Shown: in pieces, positions 1-8,861 of the stretch
Layout: each line of letters starts with the position of its first letter
How positions within the stretch are numbered: position 1 is the first letter of the stretch
Notes under the pieces: model-generated
What the model was told of the DNA's origin: nothing
What the model saw: only the letters and a program-made list of their open reading frames with translations
Database searches by the model: none
Position numbers and translations under genes: made by a program
NCBI RefSeq assembly: GCF_030848395.1
Contig: NZ_JAVDBT010000002.1
Span: 186,001-250,000 of the forward strand
Origin: Pseudogemmobacter lacusdianii
Lineage (GTDB): Bacteria; Pseudomonadota; Alphaproteobacteria; Rhodobacterales; Rhodobacteraceae
Direction of reading: 5' to 3'
Length of the DNA: 64,000 bases

Positions 1-2
1 TG

Positions 3-197
3 ATCCAAGAGCTGAAGCGCCAAGGCTTGGGCATCTTCCTCATTGAACATGACATACACGCGGTTATGAACCTGTGCGACCGTGCCGTTGTGATGAAGAA
101 CGGCCAAAAGGTCGGCACGGTGAATGTCGGGGATGTTACAGATGACGACATCTTGGGCATGATCATCATGGGCAAGAAACCAGCGCAGGCGTATTGA
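3..197 (+). CDS. Sugar ABC transporter ATP-binding protein, C-terminal fragment
   Basis: The window opens inside this gene; only the last 64 residues and the stop are present. The visible part carries the switch-region histidine (FLIEHD), then VMKNGQKVG and the ending MIIMGKKP, which is typical of single-domain ATPases of the FrcA/XylG/RbsA sugar-transporter group. The stop TGA is one base before the xylB start, so it is almost certainly the upstream member of a xylose operon and energises pentose import at the inner membrane. The substrate is inferred only from the adjoining xylB and xylA. Walker A, Q-loop and signature motif lie outside the window. Confidence 0.85.
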   Translation: MQELKRQGLGIFLIEHDIHAVMNLCDRAVVMKNGQKVGTVNVGDVTDDDILGMIIMGKKPAQAY

Positions 198-198
198 T

Positions 199-1632
199 AT
201 GTATATCGGATTGGACCTTGGCACCTCGGGCTTGAAGGGGGTGCTGATCGACGCAGAGCAGCGGGTGGTGGCCGAGGCGACAGCGCCTTTGACCGTCAGC
301 CGCCCGGCGGAGGGGTTCAGCGAACAGGCGCCGGCCGATTGGATTGGTGCGGCCGAGGCGGTGATGGACCGGCTGGCGGCGGCGGGTCTGGGCGAGCTGC
401 GCGGCATTGGCCTTTCGGGGCAGATGCATGGCTCGGTCCTGTTGGATGACAGCGATCAGGTGCTGCGGCCTTGCATCTTGTGGAATGACAGCCGCGCCCA
501 TGCCGAGGCTGCCGCGATGGACGGCGATCCGGCGTTCCGAGCGATCTCGGGCAATATCGTTTTTCCGGGCTTCACCGCGCCGAAACTGGCTTGGGTGGCC
601 AAGCATGAGCCTGACATCCGCGCGCGGGTGGCGAAGGTTCTGCTGCCGAAGGACTATCTGCGACTTTGGCTGACCGGCGAGCATGTCTCGGATATGTCGG
701 ATGCGGCGGGGACGGCGTGGTTCGATACCGCAAAGCGCGATTGGTCGGATGATCTGTTGGCGGCTACGGGTTTGGACCGCAGCCATATGCCGAGCTTGGT
801 CGAAGGGTCGGCAGTTTCGGGCCATGTTAGAGACGTTTTGGCGGATCGCTGGGGCCTGCCCAAAGGCGTGGTTGTGGCCGGTGGCGGCGGCGATAATGCG
901 GCCTCGGGTGTCGGGGTTGGCGTGGTGCGCGCGGGCGAGGCCTTTGTCTCGCTTGGCACCTCGGGCGTGCTCTTTGCGGCCAATGACGGCTATCAGCCGG
1001 ATCCGGCGACGGCGGTGCATACGTTCTGCCACGCTTTGCCCAACACTTGGCACCAGATGGGGGTGATCTTGGCCGCCACCGACGCGCTGAATTGGTATGC
1101 GCGGTTGGTGGGGGCGGAAGCGGCGGTGCTGACCGGCGAGCTTGGGCCTTTGCAAGCGCCGGGTAAGACGGTGTTCCTGCCTTACTTAGGCGGGGAGCGG
1201 ACGCCGCTGAATTCGGCCTCGGTCCGGGGGGCGTTCACCGGGCTTGAACATGCCACCGACCGAGCGGCGGCGACGCGGGCGGTGCTGGAGGGCGTGACCT
1301 TTGCCATTCGCGACAGCCGCGATGCTTTGGCGGCGACAGGCACGCAACTCCAGCAATTGCTGGCGGTCGGCGGCGGCACGCGCTCGGATTATTGGCTGCG
1401 GCTGATTGCGACGGCGCTGGATGTGCCGGTGCAACTGCCTGTTGCCGGTGATTTCGGCGGGGCCTTTGGCGCGGCGCGTTTGGCGCTGATGGCGGCCACC
1501 GGGGCGGGGGCGGAGATCGCGACCCTGCCGCAGATTGAACGTGTGGTCGAACCTGACCGCAGCCTGAAGGATGCGATGGATGCGGGGCATGCCCGCTTCC
1601 GCGCGGCACAAATGCAGCTAAAGGATCTCTAG
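199..1632 (+). CDS. xylB: Xylulokinase
   Basis: A 477-residue FGGY-family sugar kinase that phosphorylates D-xylulose to xylulose-5-phosphate, feeding the pentose phosphate pathway. The N-terminus has the phosphate-binding [11 protein letters not shown] (about residues 4-14). GQMHG near residue 74 and WNDSRAHAE near 95 are typical of xylulokinase substrate contacts, and [10 protein letters not shown] near 390 is the ATP-domain motif. Length is usual for XylB. It starts one base after the upstream ABC ATPase stop and ends two bases before xylA, so the three are co-transcribed. Another FGGY kinase specificity is possible but unlikely beside xylA. Confidence 0.95.
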   Translation: MYIGLDLGTSGLKGVLIDAEQRVVAEATAPLTVSRPAEGFSEQAPADWIGAAEAVMDRLAAAGLGELRGIGLSGQMHGSVLLDDSDQVLRPCILWNDSRAHAEAAAMDGDPAFRAISGNIVFPGFTAPKLAWVAKHEPDIRARVAKVLLPKDYLRLWLTGEHVSDMSDAAGTAWFDTAKRDWSDDLLAATGLDRSHMPSLVEGSAVSGHVRDVLADRWGLPKGVVVAGGGGDNAASGVGVGVVRAGEAFVSLGTSGVLFAANDGYQPDPATAVHTFCHALPNTWHQMGVILAATDALNWYARLVGAEAAVLTGELGPLQAPGKTVFLPYLGGERTPLNSASVRGAFTGLEHATDRAAATRAVLEGVTFAIRDSRDALAATGTQLQQLLAVGGGTRSDYWLRLIATALDVPVQLPVAGDFGGAFGAARLALMAATGAGAEIATLPQIERVVEPDRSLKDAMDAGHARFRAAQMQLKDL

Positions 1633-1633
1633 C

Positions 1634-2935
1634 ATGACCAGCTTCTTCCACGGCATTGAGCAAATTCGCTACGAGGGGCCTGAGAGCCGCAGTGAATTTG
1701 CCTTTCGGTATTACAATCCGGAAGAGCCTGTGCTGGGGAAGACGATGGCCGAGCATCTGCGCTTTGCCGTGGCCTATTGGCATAGTTTCGCTTGGCCGGG
1801 GGGCGATCCGTTCGGGGGGCAAACCTTCGAGCGGCCCTGGTTTGGCGAGACGATGGCCTTGGCCCGCGCAAAGGCAGATGCGGCTTTTGAGCTTTTCACG
1901 ATCCTCGGCGCGCCGTTCTACTGCTTCCATGACGCGGATGTGCGCCCTGAGGGCGCGACTTTTGCGGAAAGCCTGCGGAACCTTGAGGAAATCACCGATT
2001 ATCTGGGGCAAAAGCAGGAAGCGAGCGGCGTGAAGCTGCTTTGGGGCACCGCCAATATGTTCAGCCATCGGCGCTGGATGGCAGGGGCGGCGACCAATCC
2101 GGACCCGGATGTCTATGCCTATGCGGCGGCTTCGGTGAAGGCGAATATGGATGCCACGCAACGGCTTGGTGGGGCGAATTATGTGCTTTGGGGCGGGCGC
2201 GAGGGCTATGAGACTTTGCTCAACACCGACCTTAGGGCCGAGCGCGCCCATGCCGGGCGGTTCTTGCAGCAAGTGGTCGAGTATAAGCACAAGATCGGCT
2301 TCAAAGGCGCGATTTTGATCGAGCCGAAGCCGCAAGAGCCGACCAAACATCAATATGATTACGATGTGGCCACAGTTTACGGCTTCCTGAAGGACTTTGG
2401 TCTGGAGGGTGAGGTGAAGGTGAACATCGAGCAGGGCCATGCCATACTGGCGGGCCACAGCTTTGAGCATGAGATCGCAACGGCCTCGGCCTTGGGGATC
2501 TTTGGTTCGATCGATATGAACCGCAACGATTATCAATCGGGTTGGGATACGGATCAGTTCCCGAACAATCATGCCGAGATGGCTTTGGCCTTTTATGAGA
2601 TCCTGCGGGCGGGCGGCTATACCACTGGGGGCACCAATTTTGACGCCAAGCTGCGGCGGCAATCCTTGGATGCAGGCGATTTGGTGCTGGCGCATGCCGG
2701 GGCGATGGACACCTGCGCGCGGGCGCTGAAGTCGGCGGCGGCTTTGCTGGAAAGTGGCGAGCTGGAAGCGGCGCGGGCCGAGCGCTATGCCGGTTGGCAG
2801 ACGCCTGCGGCCAAGGCCATGCTGAGCGGCGGGCTGGAAGCGGCGGCGGCGCGGGTCACGGCGGAAGGTTTGGAGCCGCAGCCACGCTCGGGCCGGCAAG
2901 AGCGGTTGGAAAACCTTTGGAACCGCTATGTTTGA
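1634..2935 (+). CDS. xylA: Xylose isomerase
   Basis: A 433-residue cytoplasmic isomerase that converts D-xylose to D-xylulose, the substrate of the adjoining xylB product. The family motifs are present: FHDADV with the catalytic histidine near residue 100, [24 protein letters not shown] with metal-binding glutamate and lysine, and the later metal ligands around DMNRNDYQ. The length matches the long (class II, about 430-440 residue) xylose isomerases. The start ATG follows the xylB stop by one base. The gene is the last in its operon and is convergent with the YihY-like gene. Confidence 0.96.
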   Translation: MTSFFHGIEQIRYEGPESRSEFAFRYYNPEEPVLGKTMAEHLRFAVAYWHSFAWPGGDPFGGQTFERPWFGETMALARAKADAAFELFTILGAPFYCFHDADVRPEGATFAESLRNLEEITDYLGQKQEASGVKLLWGTANMFSHRRWMAGAATNPDPDVYAYAAASVKANMDATQRLGGANYVLWGGREGYETLLNTDLRAERAHAGRFLQQVVEYKHKIGFKGAILIEPKPQEPTKHQYDYDVATVYGFLKDFGLEGEVKVNIEQGHAILAGHSFEHEIATASALGIFGSIDMNRNDYQSGWDTDQFPNNHAEMALAFYEILRAGGYTTGGTNFDAKLRRQSLDAGDLVLAHAGAMDTCARALKSAAALLESGELEAARAERYAGWQTPAAKAMLSGGLEAAAARVTAEGLEPQPRSGRQERLENLWNRYV

Positions 2936-2956
2936 GACGGTTTCGGCGGGGGCGGT

Positions 2957-3823
2957 CTAGTTGCGCCGCGCCCGCCCCATGCTGCGGAACAGGCGCGAGC
3001 GGTCGTCCAGCTCGGCATTGATCGCGCCGCCGACCAAGATGGCCCAGACCGAAAGGTAGAGCCAAGTCATCAGGATGATCACGGCACCGATCGACCCGTA
3101 AATCCGGTTGTAGCTGTTGAAGTTCGACAGATAGGTCGAGAAGCCCAGCGACACGCCCGCCCAAGCAAGGGCGGCAAAGATCACCCCGTAGGAGATCCAG
3201 CCTGCGCGCGCGTCTGGCGCGACATTGGGGCCGTAGTGGTAAAGGATCGACAGGCAGCTGAGGACCAAGACGAACATCGCAATCCAAGGCAGGATGCGCA
3301 GAAAGCTTGATTCGTATTTGCCTAGGCTAACGTAGTCGAAAAGCACTGGCACGATGACCACGGTGGCGAGCGCGATGATCAAAGCGCCGATCAGCAGCAG
3401 CGTCAGCCCAAGATCGACCAGCCAGCCCTTCACCCAAGAGCGCGGCGTGGCGCGATGCACCACGTCCAAGCCTTGCACCAGCGCCGCCACCCCGTTGCGC
3501 GCCGAGTAAAGCGCCAGCATCAATGAGACGAAAGTCGCCCAGCCCAGCGTGGTGGCGGGCGCGTTCAAAAGGCCCATCACCTGATCATGGATCAGTGCGC
3601 CAGCCTCGGGCGGCAGGAAGCGCTCGGCCACTTCGAGATAACCGGTGATGACTTGGCGATCGGCCATCAGGCTCCAGATCGCGACCACGGCGGCAAGGCC
3701 GGGGAAGACCGCAAACATGGCGTAGAAGGCCACGCCAGCAGCGATCAGGCCGAAATGGCCATCGCCCACGCGCAGCCATATCGCGCCGAGAAACCGAACA
3801 AAACTACGCCACGCTTTTACCAT
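2957..3823 (-). CDS. YihY/BrkB-family inner membrane protein
   Basis: A 288-residue polytopic membrane protein with roughly six hydrophobic segments, beginning with FGLIAAGVAFYAMFAVFPG near residue 24-42 and ending near residue 275 after ILVGGAINAEL. These are the hallmarks of the YihY/BrkB (formerly RNase BN-like) family, whose molecular function is not established; the old ribonuclease assignment is wrong. It stands alone on the minus strand between xylA and ubiG, 73 bp from the ubiG stop. No signal for regulation was seen. Confidence 0.85.
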   Translation of the reverse strand: MVKAWRSFVRFLGAIWLRVGDGHFGLIAAGVAFYAMFAVFPGLAAVVAIWSLMADRQVITGYLEVAERFLPPEAGALIHDQVMGLLNAPATTLGWATFVSLMLALYSARNGVAALVQGLDVVHRATPRSWVKGWLVDLGLTLLLIGALIIALATVVIVPVLFDYVSLGKYESSFLRILPWIAMFVLVLSCLSILYHYGPNVAPDARAGWISYGVIFAALAWAGVSLGFSTYLSNFNSYNRIYGSIGAVIILMTWLYLSVWAILVGGAINAELDDRSRLFRSMGRARRN

Positions 3824-3896
3824 TGCGGCAGAATGGCGGGTGCGTGGGTGGTGTCAACGCGATTCCCCAAAGGGTGTGGCGCAGGGGATGCAGGGC

Positions 3897-4634
3897 TTAG
3901 TCGCGGCGCAGGCTGGCGGTGACATAGTTGACCGAGAGATCGCGGTCCGAAAGGCTCCACCGCCAGCTGATTGGGTTGAAAATCATGCCCTTGCGGTCCA
4001 CGGGATCAAGGCCAGCGCGGCGGATCAGGTCGTAAAGCTCATCCGGGGTGATGAACTTGTTCCAATCATGCGTGCCTTTCGGCAGCCAGCACATCACCCA
4101 TTCGGCGCCGACAATCGCCATGGCGAAGCTTTTGGCGTTGCGGTTGAGGGTGGAGCAAAGCATCAACCCGCCGGTTTTGAGAAGGTCATGGCAGGCGGTC
4201 AGATAGACCAAAGGATCGGCGACATGCTCGACCACTTCCATGTTGAGCACGACATCGAAACGCTCACCGGCGGCGGCGAGGTCTTCGGCGGTGGTGTGGC
4301 GATAGTCGATTGTCAGCCCCGATTGCTCGGCATGGATGCGGGCCACGGGGATGTTGCGCGGGGCGGCATCGGCACCGACAACCTCGGCACCAAGGCGGGC
4401 CATAGGCTCGGAGAGGAGGCCGCCGCCGCAGCCGATGTCGAGAATCCGCAGGCCTGCAAAGGGTTTGTCAGTTTTCAGATCCCGGCCAAACTCGGCAGCG
4501 ATTTGACGGGTGATATAGTCAAGCCGGCAGGGGTTCATCTGATGCAACGGGCGGAATTTGCCATTGGGATCCCACCATTCGGCGGCCATCGCCTCAAACT
4601 TCGCCACTTCTGCGCTATCGACGGTCGTTTCCAT
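3897..4634 (-). CDS. ubiG: Ubiquinone O-methyltransferase
   Basis: A 245-residue class I SAM-dependent methyltransferase that performs both O-methylation steps of ubiquinone biosynthesis at the inner membrane face. The SAM motif [10 protein letters not shown] lies at about residues 64-73, with VVGADAA and LNMEVVEHV following as motifs II and post-I. The N-terminal [19 protein letters not shown] stretch is diagnostic for UbiG over other methyltransferases. Length is normal. It is divergent from the proline iminopeptidase gene, with a 55-bp shared upstream region. Two more ubiquinone genes (ubiE, ubiB) occur at 53-56 kb, so the pathway is scattered. Confidence 0.95.
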   Translation of the reverse strand: METTVDSAEVAKFEAMAAEWWDPNGKFRPLHQMNPCRLDYITRQIAAEFGRDLKTDKPFAGLRILDIGCGGGLLSEPMARLGAEVVGADAAPRNIPVARIHAEQSGLTIDYRHTTAEDLAAAGERFDVVLNMEVVEHVADPLVYLTACHDLLKTGGLMLCSTLNRNAKSFAMAIVGAEWVMCWLPKGTHDWNKFITPDELYDLIRRAGLDPVDRKGMIFNPISWRWSLSDRDLSVNYVTASLRRD

Positions 4635-4689
4635 ATCCGGTTCCCTTTGCGCTTCGACTCGCGCCTTGCCTTGGGTATATAGGGTCTTG

Positions 4690-5679
4690 ATGGACCACAG
4701 ATCAGGCCAAAAGCGCGCAGTCGAGTATCTTTACCCGCCGATCGAGCCCTTCGATCAGCGCGTGATCGATATGGGCGATGGTCATTTGATCTATGTTGAG
4801 CAATGCGGCAACCCCGAAGGCGTGCCCGTGGTGGTGTTCCATGGCGGGCCGGGGGGCGGCTGCTCGCCCGCGATGCGGCGGTATTTTGACCCCGCGCATT
4901 ACCGGATTGTGCTGTTTGATCAACGCGGTTGCGGGCGGTCGCGGCCCTATGCCAGCGTGGAAAACAACACCACTTGGCATCTGGTGGCAGATGTTGAGCG
5001 GATCCGCGCGGATTTGGGCATTGAAAGCTTTGTGGCTTTCGGCGGCAGCTGGGGCGCAACTTTGGCGCTGGTCTATGCGCTCACGCACCCCGAGCGCGTG
5101 CGGCATCTGGTGCTGCGCGGCGTGTTTTTGATGACGCAAGCCGAGCTGGATTGGTTCTATGGCGGCGGGGCGGGGCAGTTCTTCCCCGATCTGTGGCAGC
5201 GGTTCATCTCGCTGATCCCCGAGGGCGAGCGCGGCGATCTGATCGCCGCCTATCACGAGCGGCTCTTCAGCGGCAATTACGCGGAAGAGGGTCGGTTTGG
5301 CAGGGCTTGGGCGCAATGGGAAAACGCATTGGCCTCGATCCAATCCGAGGGGTTTTATGGCGAAGGGCCGACGGATTACGCCCGCGCTTTTGCCCGGCTT
5401 GAGAACCATTATTTCGTGAATTCAGGCTTTCTAGAGACGGATGGCTGGATTTTGCAGAACCGTGCCCGGATCGAGCATATCGGGGCCACGGTGGTGCAAG
5501 GCCGCTATGATATGGTCTGCCCGCCGCTCTCGGCTTGGAAGCTGGCGGCAGGCTGGGCCAAGTGCCAGCTTCGTCTGGTGGGGATGGCGGGGCATGCCTT
5601 GTCAGAGCCGGGGATCAGCGAGGCTTTGGTGCAAGCGACCGATGGCTTGCGCGATAATATGTGGGATTATCGAAAATAG
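4690..5679 (+). CDS. pip: Proline iminopeptidase
   Basis: A 329-residue alpha/beta-hydrolase of peptidase family S33 that releases N-terminal proline from peptides. HGGPGGGC forms the oxyanion region near residue 56, GGSWGAT carries nucleophile Ser120, and the acid Asp274 (GRYDMVCPP) and base His302 (AGHAL) complete the triad. The open frame extends upstream to 4558, but the ATG at 4690 gives [20 protein letters not shown], the usual family N-terminus, and avoids running into ubiG. Monocistronic, divergent from ubiG. Confidence 0.93.
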   Translation: MDHRSGQKRAVEYLYPPIEPFDQRVIDMGDGHLIYVEQCGNPEGVPVVVFHGGPGGGCSPAMRRYFDPAHYRIVLFDQRGCGRSRPYASVENNTTWHLVADVERIRADLGIESFVAFGGSWGATLALVYALTHPERVRHLVLRGVFLMTQAELDWFYGGGAGQFFPDLWQRFISLIPEGERGDLIAAYHERLFSGNYAEEGRFGRAWAQWENALASIQSEGFYGEGPTDYARAFARLENHYFVNSGFLETDGWILQNRARIEHIGATVVQGRYDMVCPPLSAWKLAAGWAKCQLRLVGMAGHALSEPGISEALVQATDGLRDNMWDYRK

Positions 5680-5738
5680 CTTGCGGTTTTTGCTGGGGTC
5701 TTGGCAAATGCCGCTAAAGACAGCGCCGGAGGTCCGCC

Positions 5739-6365
5739 ATGCGTTACGATCTTGATCAAGTGGCGGAGCCGATCGCCTATAAGCTGTTGGCCGCCACCAC
5801 TGTGCCGCGCCCGATTGCTTGGGTGGTGACGCAAGATGCTGAAAACAAAGTAAATGCTGCGCCGTATAGTTTCTTCAACGTCATGGGCTCGGCACCTCCG
5901 ACGATCGCTTTGGGCCTGATGCGCGCAGCCGATCGCGGCTTCAAAGATACCGCGCAAAACATTCTCGATACCGGCGTTTTCGTGGTTAATCTGGTGCCCG
6001 AGCGGCTGGTGGAGGCAATGAACCTGACCTCGGCCGATGCGCCGCGAGGGGTAGATGAGCTGGCCTTTGCCGGGCTTGCGACGCTGCCTTCGGTGCATGT
6101 GGCGCCGCCTCGGATTGCTGAAAGCCCGGTGGCTTATGAGTGCCGCGCGCTTTCGACCGTGGTCACGGGGCCGAACCAAGTTGTGGTGATTGGCCGGGTG
6201 CTGGCGGTGCATATCGAGGATCGGTTCTTGCTGGATGCCGAGCGCGCGCATGTCGACACACCCGCGCTGGACCTTGTCGCGCGGTCTTTTGGCAGCGGCT
6301 ATATTCGCAGCCGCGACACATTTGAGCTGGCGCGGCCGACTTGGGCGGGGCTGAACAAGGGCTGA
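5739..6365 (+). CDS. Flavin reductase-like (FMN-binding split barrel) protein
   Basis: A 208-residue protein of the flavin-reductase-like split-barrel fold. The start of the barrel reads TTVPRPIAWVVTQD, followed by NAAPYSFFNVMGSAPP, the usual flavin-contact segment. This subgroup (DIM6/NTAB-like) is often annotated as a flavoredoxin or flavin reductase; true substrates are mostly unknown. A good ribosome site (GGAGG) sits just before the ATG. It lies directly upstream of the catabolic operon and might supply reduced flavin to it, but a separate palindrome-rich gap of 115 bp intervenes, so co-transcription is uncertain. Confidence 0.8.
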   Translation: MRYDLDQVAEPIAYKLLAATTVPRPIAWVVTQDAENKVNAAPYSFFNVMGSAPPTIALGLMRAADRGFKDTAQNILDTGVFVVNLVPERLVEAMNLTSADAPRGVDELAFAGLATLPSVHVAPPRIAESPVAYECRALSTVVTGPNQVVVIGRVLAVHIEDRFLLDAERAHVDTPALDLVARSFGSGYIRSRDTFELARPTWAGLNKG

Positions 6366-6380
6366 GCGGTCCCCGCACGG

Positions 6381-6392
6381 ATTATCGATAAT
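6381..6392. promoter_or_regulatory. Perfect 12-bp palindrome, candidate operator
   Basis: ATTATCGATAAT is its own reverse complement. It lies 88 bp before the NicX-like start and five bases ahead of a TTGACA hexamer at 6397-6402, so a bound protein could block a promoter. No known regulator motif was matched. Confidence 0.4.
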
Positions 6393-6423
6393 TCTGTTGA
6401 CAGCTGCGCTGCTGCGGTGAAGT

Positions 6424-6441
6424 CTTAACTCGATAGTTAAG
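6424..6441. promoter_or_regulatory. Inverted repeat operator upstream of the NicX-like gene
   Basis: Perfect 7-bp arms CTTAACT and AGTTAAG flank CGAT. The site is 39 bp before the start at 6481, just downstream of the TTGACA at 6397-6402, where a repressor would interfere with transcription. The TetR or a GntR protein encoded in the same region is the natural candidate binder; this is inference. The two TTAA units are 8 bp apart, not the 7 of a CtrA site. Confidence 0.45.
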
Positions 6442-6480
6442 AAATTCGCGCCAATGCGAATCATCAACAGGGATATTGCG

Positions 6481-7533
6481 ATGCTGCAAGAACGCATCGA
6501 AGGCAAATGGCTGGCCGCCTTTCGCCGGGTTTTCGCGCTGAACGGGATTGGCAAAGGCACGCGGATTGCGATCCTGCATGAGACGCAATCGCGCCCGGTT
6601 CTGGTGCATCTGTCGGAGCTTGCCGCCTATGATCTGGGGGCCGAGTTCTGCATGATCCAGATGCCGACGCCGCCCTTGTCGGCGCCGGTGCCGGTGAAAT
6701 CGACCGGCACCTCTTGGGCGATCCAAGGCAATCGCGCGGTGATCGAGGCGCTGAAGCTCTGCGAAGTGATCGTTGATTGCACGGTCGAGGGGCTGATCCA
6801 CGCCCCCGAATGGCCGGAGATCGAAGACGCGGGCAACACTCGGCTTTTGGTCATCACTAACGAACACCCTGAAATTCTTGAAAGAACCGAGCCGAAGGCC
6901 GAGCATCTGCCCGCTGTGCAAGCCGGTATTCAGATGCTGCGGGAGGCGTCGGAGATGCGCGTCACCTCGGCCCTCGGGACCGATCTGACGGTGGATCTGC
7001 GCGGCGCGCCTTGCGGTGGGACGGCGGGCTTTGCGACGCATCCGGGGGCCGTTGCACATTGGCCGGGCGGGCTGTGTCTGGCCTTCCCCGGCAAGAACGC
7101 GGTCAACGGGCGCATCGTCATGGGGGTTGGGGATATGAACCTGACCTTTAAGACGTATCTGACCAGCCAGATTGATTTCACCATCGAGAATGACTTCGTC
7201 ACCGCGATCAAAGGTGACGGCATCGATGCGCTGCATTTCCGCGAATATATGGAAGCTTGGAACGATCAGAACGCCTATGGGATGAGCCATGTCGGCTGGG
7301 GCATGCATCCGGGCGCGCGTTGGATCAGCGCGGCGATGTATGACAAGCGCGACATGCAGGCGGTGGAGTTCCGCGCGCTAGCGGGCTCGTTCCTGTGGTC
7401 CACCGGCGCCAACCAATATGCCGGCCGCTACACGCTTGGCCATTTTGACCTGCCGATGCGCAATTGCACCATCGCTTTGGACGGCAAGATCGTCGTCAAA
7501 GACGGTGTGCTGCAAGGCGAGCTGGCCCTCTGA
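6481..7533 (+). CDS. NicX-like Fe(II) dioxygenase / M29 aminopeptidase-fold protein
   Basis: A 350-residue protein resembling 2,5-dihydroxypyridine 5,6-dioxygenase (NicX), an extradiol-type ring-opening enzyme built on the aminopeptidase T fold. The family triad is visible as His270 (SHVGWG), His321 and Asp323 (GHFDLP), close in position to the iron ligands described for NicX. I chose ATG 6481 because AGGGAT lies just before it and the length then equals that of NicX proteins; an upstream ATG at 6454 is possible. It heads an operon with a flavoprotein, a hydrolase fusion and a TetR gene. An M29 metallopeptidase role is the main alternative. Confidence 0.72.
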   Translation: MLQERIEGKWLAAFRRVFALNGIGKGTRIAILHETQSRPVLVHLSELAAYDLGAEFCMIQMPTPPLSAPVPVKSTGTSWAIQGNRAVIEALKLCEVIVDCTVEGLIHAPEWPEIEDAGNTRLLVITNEHPEILERTEPKAEHLPAVQAGIQMLREASEMRVTSALGTDLTVDLRGAPCGGTAGFATHPGAVAHWPGGLCLAFPGKNAVNGRIVMGVGDMNLTFKTYLTSQIDFTIENDFVTAIKGDGIDALHFREYMEAWNDQNAYGMSHVGWGMHPGARWISAAMYDKRDMQAVEFRALAGSFLWSTGANQYAGRYTLGHFDLPMRNCTIALDGKIVVKDGVLQGELAL

Positions 7534-7553
7534 TTTTCGCAGAAAGACCTAAA

Positions 7554-8861
7554 ATGAGCGATATTAGTGACTATTATGACCTGAGCCGCATCCGCCCTGA
7601 GGTGCAAGCCGTGCTGCGCCGGGTGAATGAACTGGGACCCCGTTTCGCCGAACGCGCCAAGGCGGTGGATGATGAGGCGAGCTTCCCGGTCGAGAATTAT
7701 CGCGATCTGGCGGATGAAGGGTTTCTGACGCTCTGCATCCCGGAAGAGTTCGGCGGCATGGGCTTTAGCATGGGCGAATATGCTATGGTCGGGGCCGAGT
7801 TGGGCAAGTTTTGCGGCGCAACCGCGCTGACCTTCAACATGCATAACAGCTCGATGGCTTGGTCACGCTTCATGTTCGAGATGCCGAATCTGACGCCGGA
7901 AGAGCGCGCCGAATTCGCCACTCTGCGCGAACGCCAGTTCCGCCGCGCCATTGCCGAGCGGGCGATCTATTCGCAGCCGATCTCGGAAGGCGGGCAAAAC
8001 TGGACCTCGAAGCCGAACCAAACCCAATGCCGCGCGGTTGAGGGTGGCTGGAAGATCAATGGTTTCAAGAAGTTCGCCTCGCTGGCGGGCTATTGCGACT
8101 ATTACACCATCGTTTGCACCGAAGTCTTTGAGGGCCAAGAGCCGCGCCATGAGGACACGATGCTCTTCGTGGTGCATAAGGACACCCCCGGCCTGACGAT
8201 CAAGGGCGATTGGGATCCTTTGGGGATGCGCGGCACCAACAGCCGTGACTTGATTTTGCAGGATATTTTCGTCACCCGCGACGATCTCCTGATGCCGCGC
8301 GGGATCTTTGGCAAAACGCTGGCCAACTGGCCGCATATGATGGCGACGCTGTCGCCGACCTATATGGGCGTGGCGCAGGGGGCGTTCGATTTCACCGTCG
8401 CCTATTTGCAGGGCCGTATCCCGGGGCAACCTCCGATCGACCGGCGCATGTTTGCGACCAAACGCGTCGCCGTGTCGAAGATGTATGCGCGTCTGGCGAG
8501 CATGCGGGCGCTCTGGTGGCAGGCTTTTGGCGAGGCCAAGGGGTTTCCGACCAAGGGCGAGGTGATGCGGATGTATGCCGCGCAGTTTAACGTGATGGAG
8601 GGCGTGCAGGAGATTGCCGCGATGGCGATCCGCACCTGTGGTGGGCAGTCGATGCTGCGCTCTTTGCCCTTGGAGCGGATGTATCGCGACAGCCGCTGCG
8701 GGGCGCTGATGTTGCCCTATACCTCTGAAATCATGGAGGATTATATCGGCGTGCTGGCACTTTACGACATGGATGAGCTGGATGATGCGCCGGGTGATCT
8801 CGATGGCGCGCGCACCTCGCTCTGGCGCGGCGAAGGCTCGGCCGTGAAGGGGCTGCGCTGA
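7554..8861 (+). CDS. Acyl-CoA dehydrogenase-fold flavoprotein
   Basis: A 435-residue protein with the acyl-CoA dehydrogenase layout: N-terminal helical domain with GFLTLCIPEEFGGMG (about 54-68), middle barrel with LGMRGTNSRDL, and C-terminal helical domain with RMYRDSRCGAL. The position normally occupied by the catalytic Glu in YEGTSQI reads PYTSEI, so Pro388 replaces that base. This fits a relative that does something else, for example a flavin-dependent monooxygenase of the same fold using reduced flavin from the reductase at 12168. The true start ATG 7554 follows the NicX-like stop by 20 bp. The TGA shares bases with the next ATG. Confidence 0.8.
   Translation: MSDISDYYDLSRIRPEVQAVLRRVNELGPRFAERAKAVDDEASFPVENYRDLADEGFLTLCIPEEFGGMGFSMGEYAMVGAELGKFCGATALTFNMHNSSMAWSRFMFEMPNLTPEERAEFATLRERQFRRAIAERAIYSQPISEGGQNWTSKPNQTQCRAVEGGWKINGFKKFASLAGYCDYYTIVCTEVFEGQEPRHEDTMLFVVHKDTPGLTIKGDWDPLGMRGTNSRDLILQDIFVTRDDLLMPRGIFGKTLANWPHMMATLSPTYMGVAQGAFDFTVAYLQGRIPGQPPIDRRMFATKRVAVSKMYARLASMRALWWQAFGEAKGFPTKGEVMRMYAAQFNVMEGVQEIAAMAIRTCGGQSMLRSLPLERMYRDSRCGALMLPYTSEIMEDYIGVLALYDMDELDDAPGDLDGARTSLWRGEGSAVKGLR

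Noticed and set aside
1235-2899. A 554-residue open frame on the minus strand
   Set aside because: It lies opposite xylB and xylA, is rich in Arg/Pro/His as expected of an antisense frame in GC-rich DNA, and has no recognisable domain.
6424-6441. CtrA site before the NicX-like gene
   Set aside because: The TTAA units are separated by 8 bp instead of 7 and the gene is not a cell-cycle or flagellar gene; kept as a generic operator.
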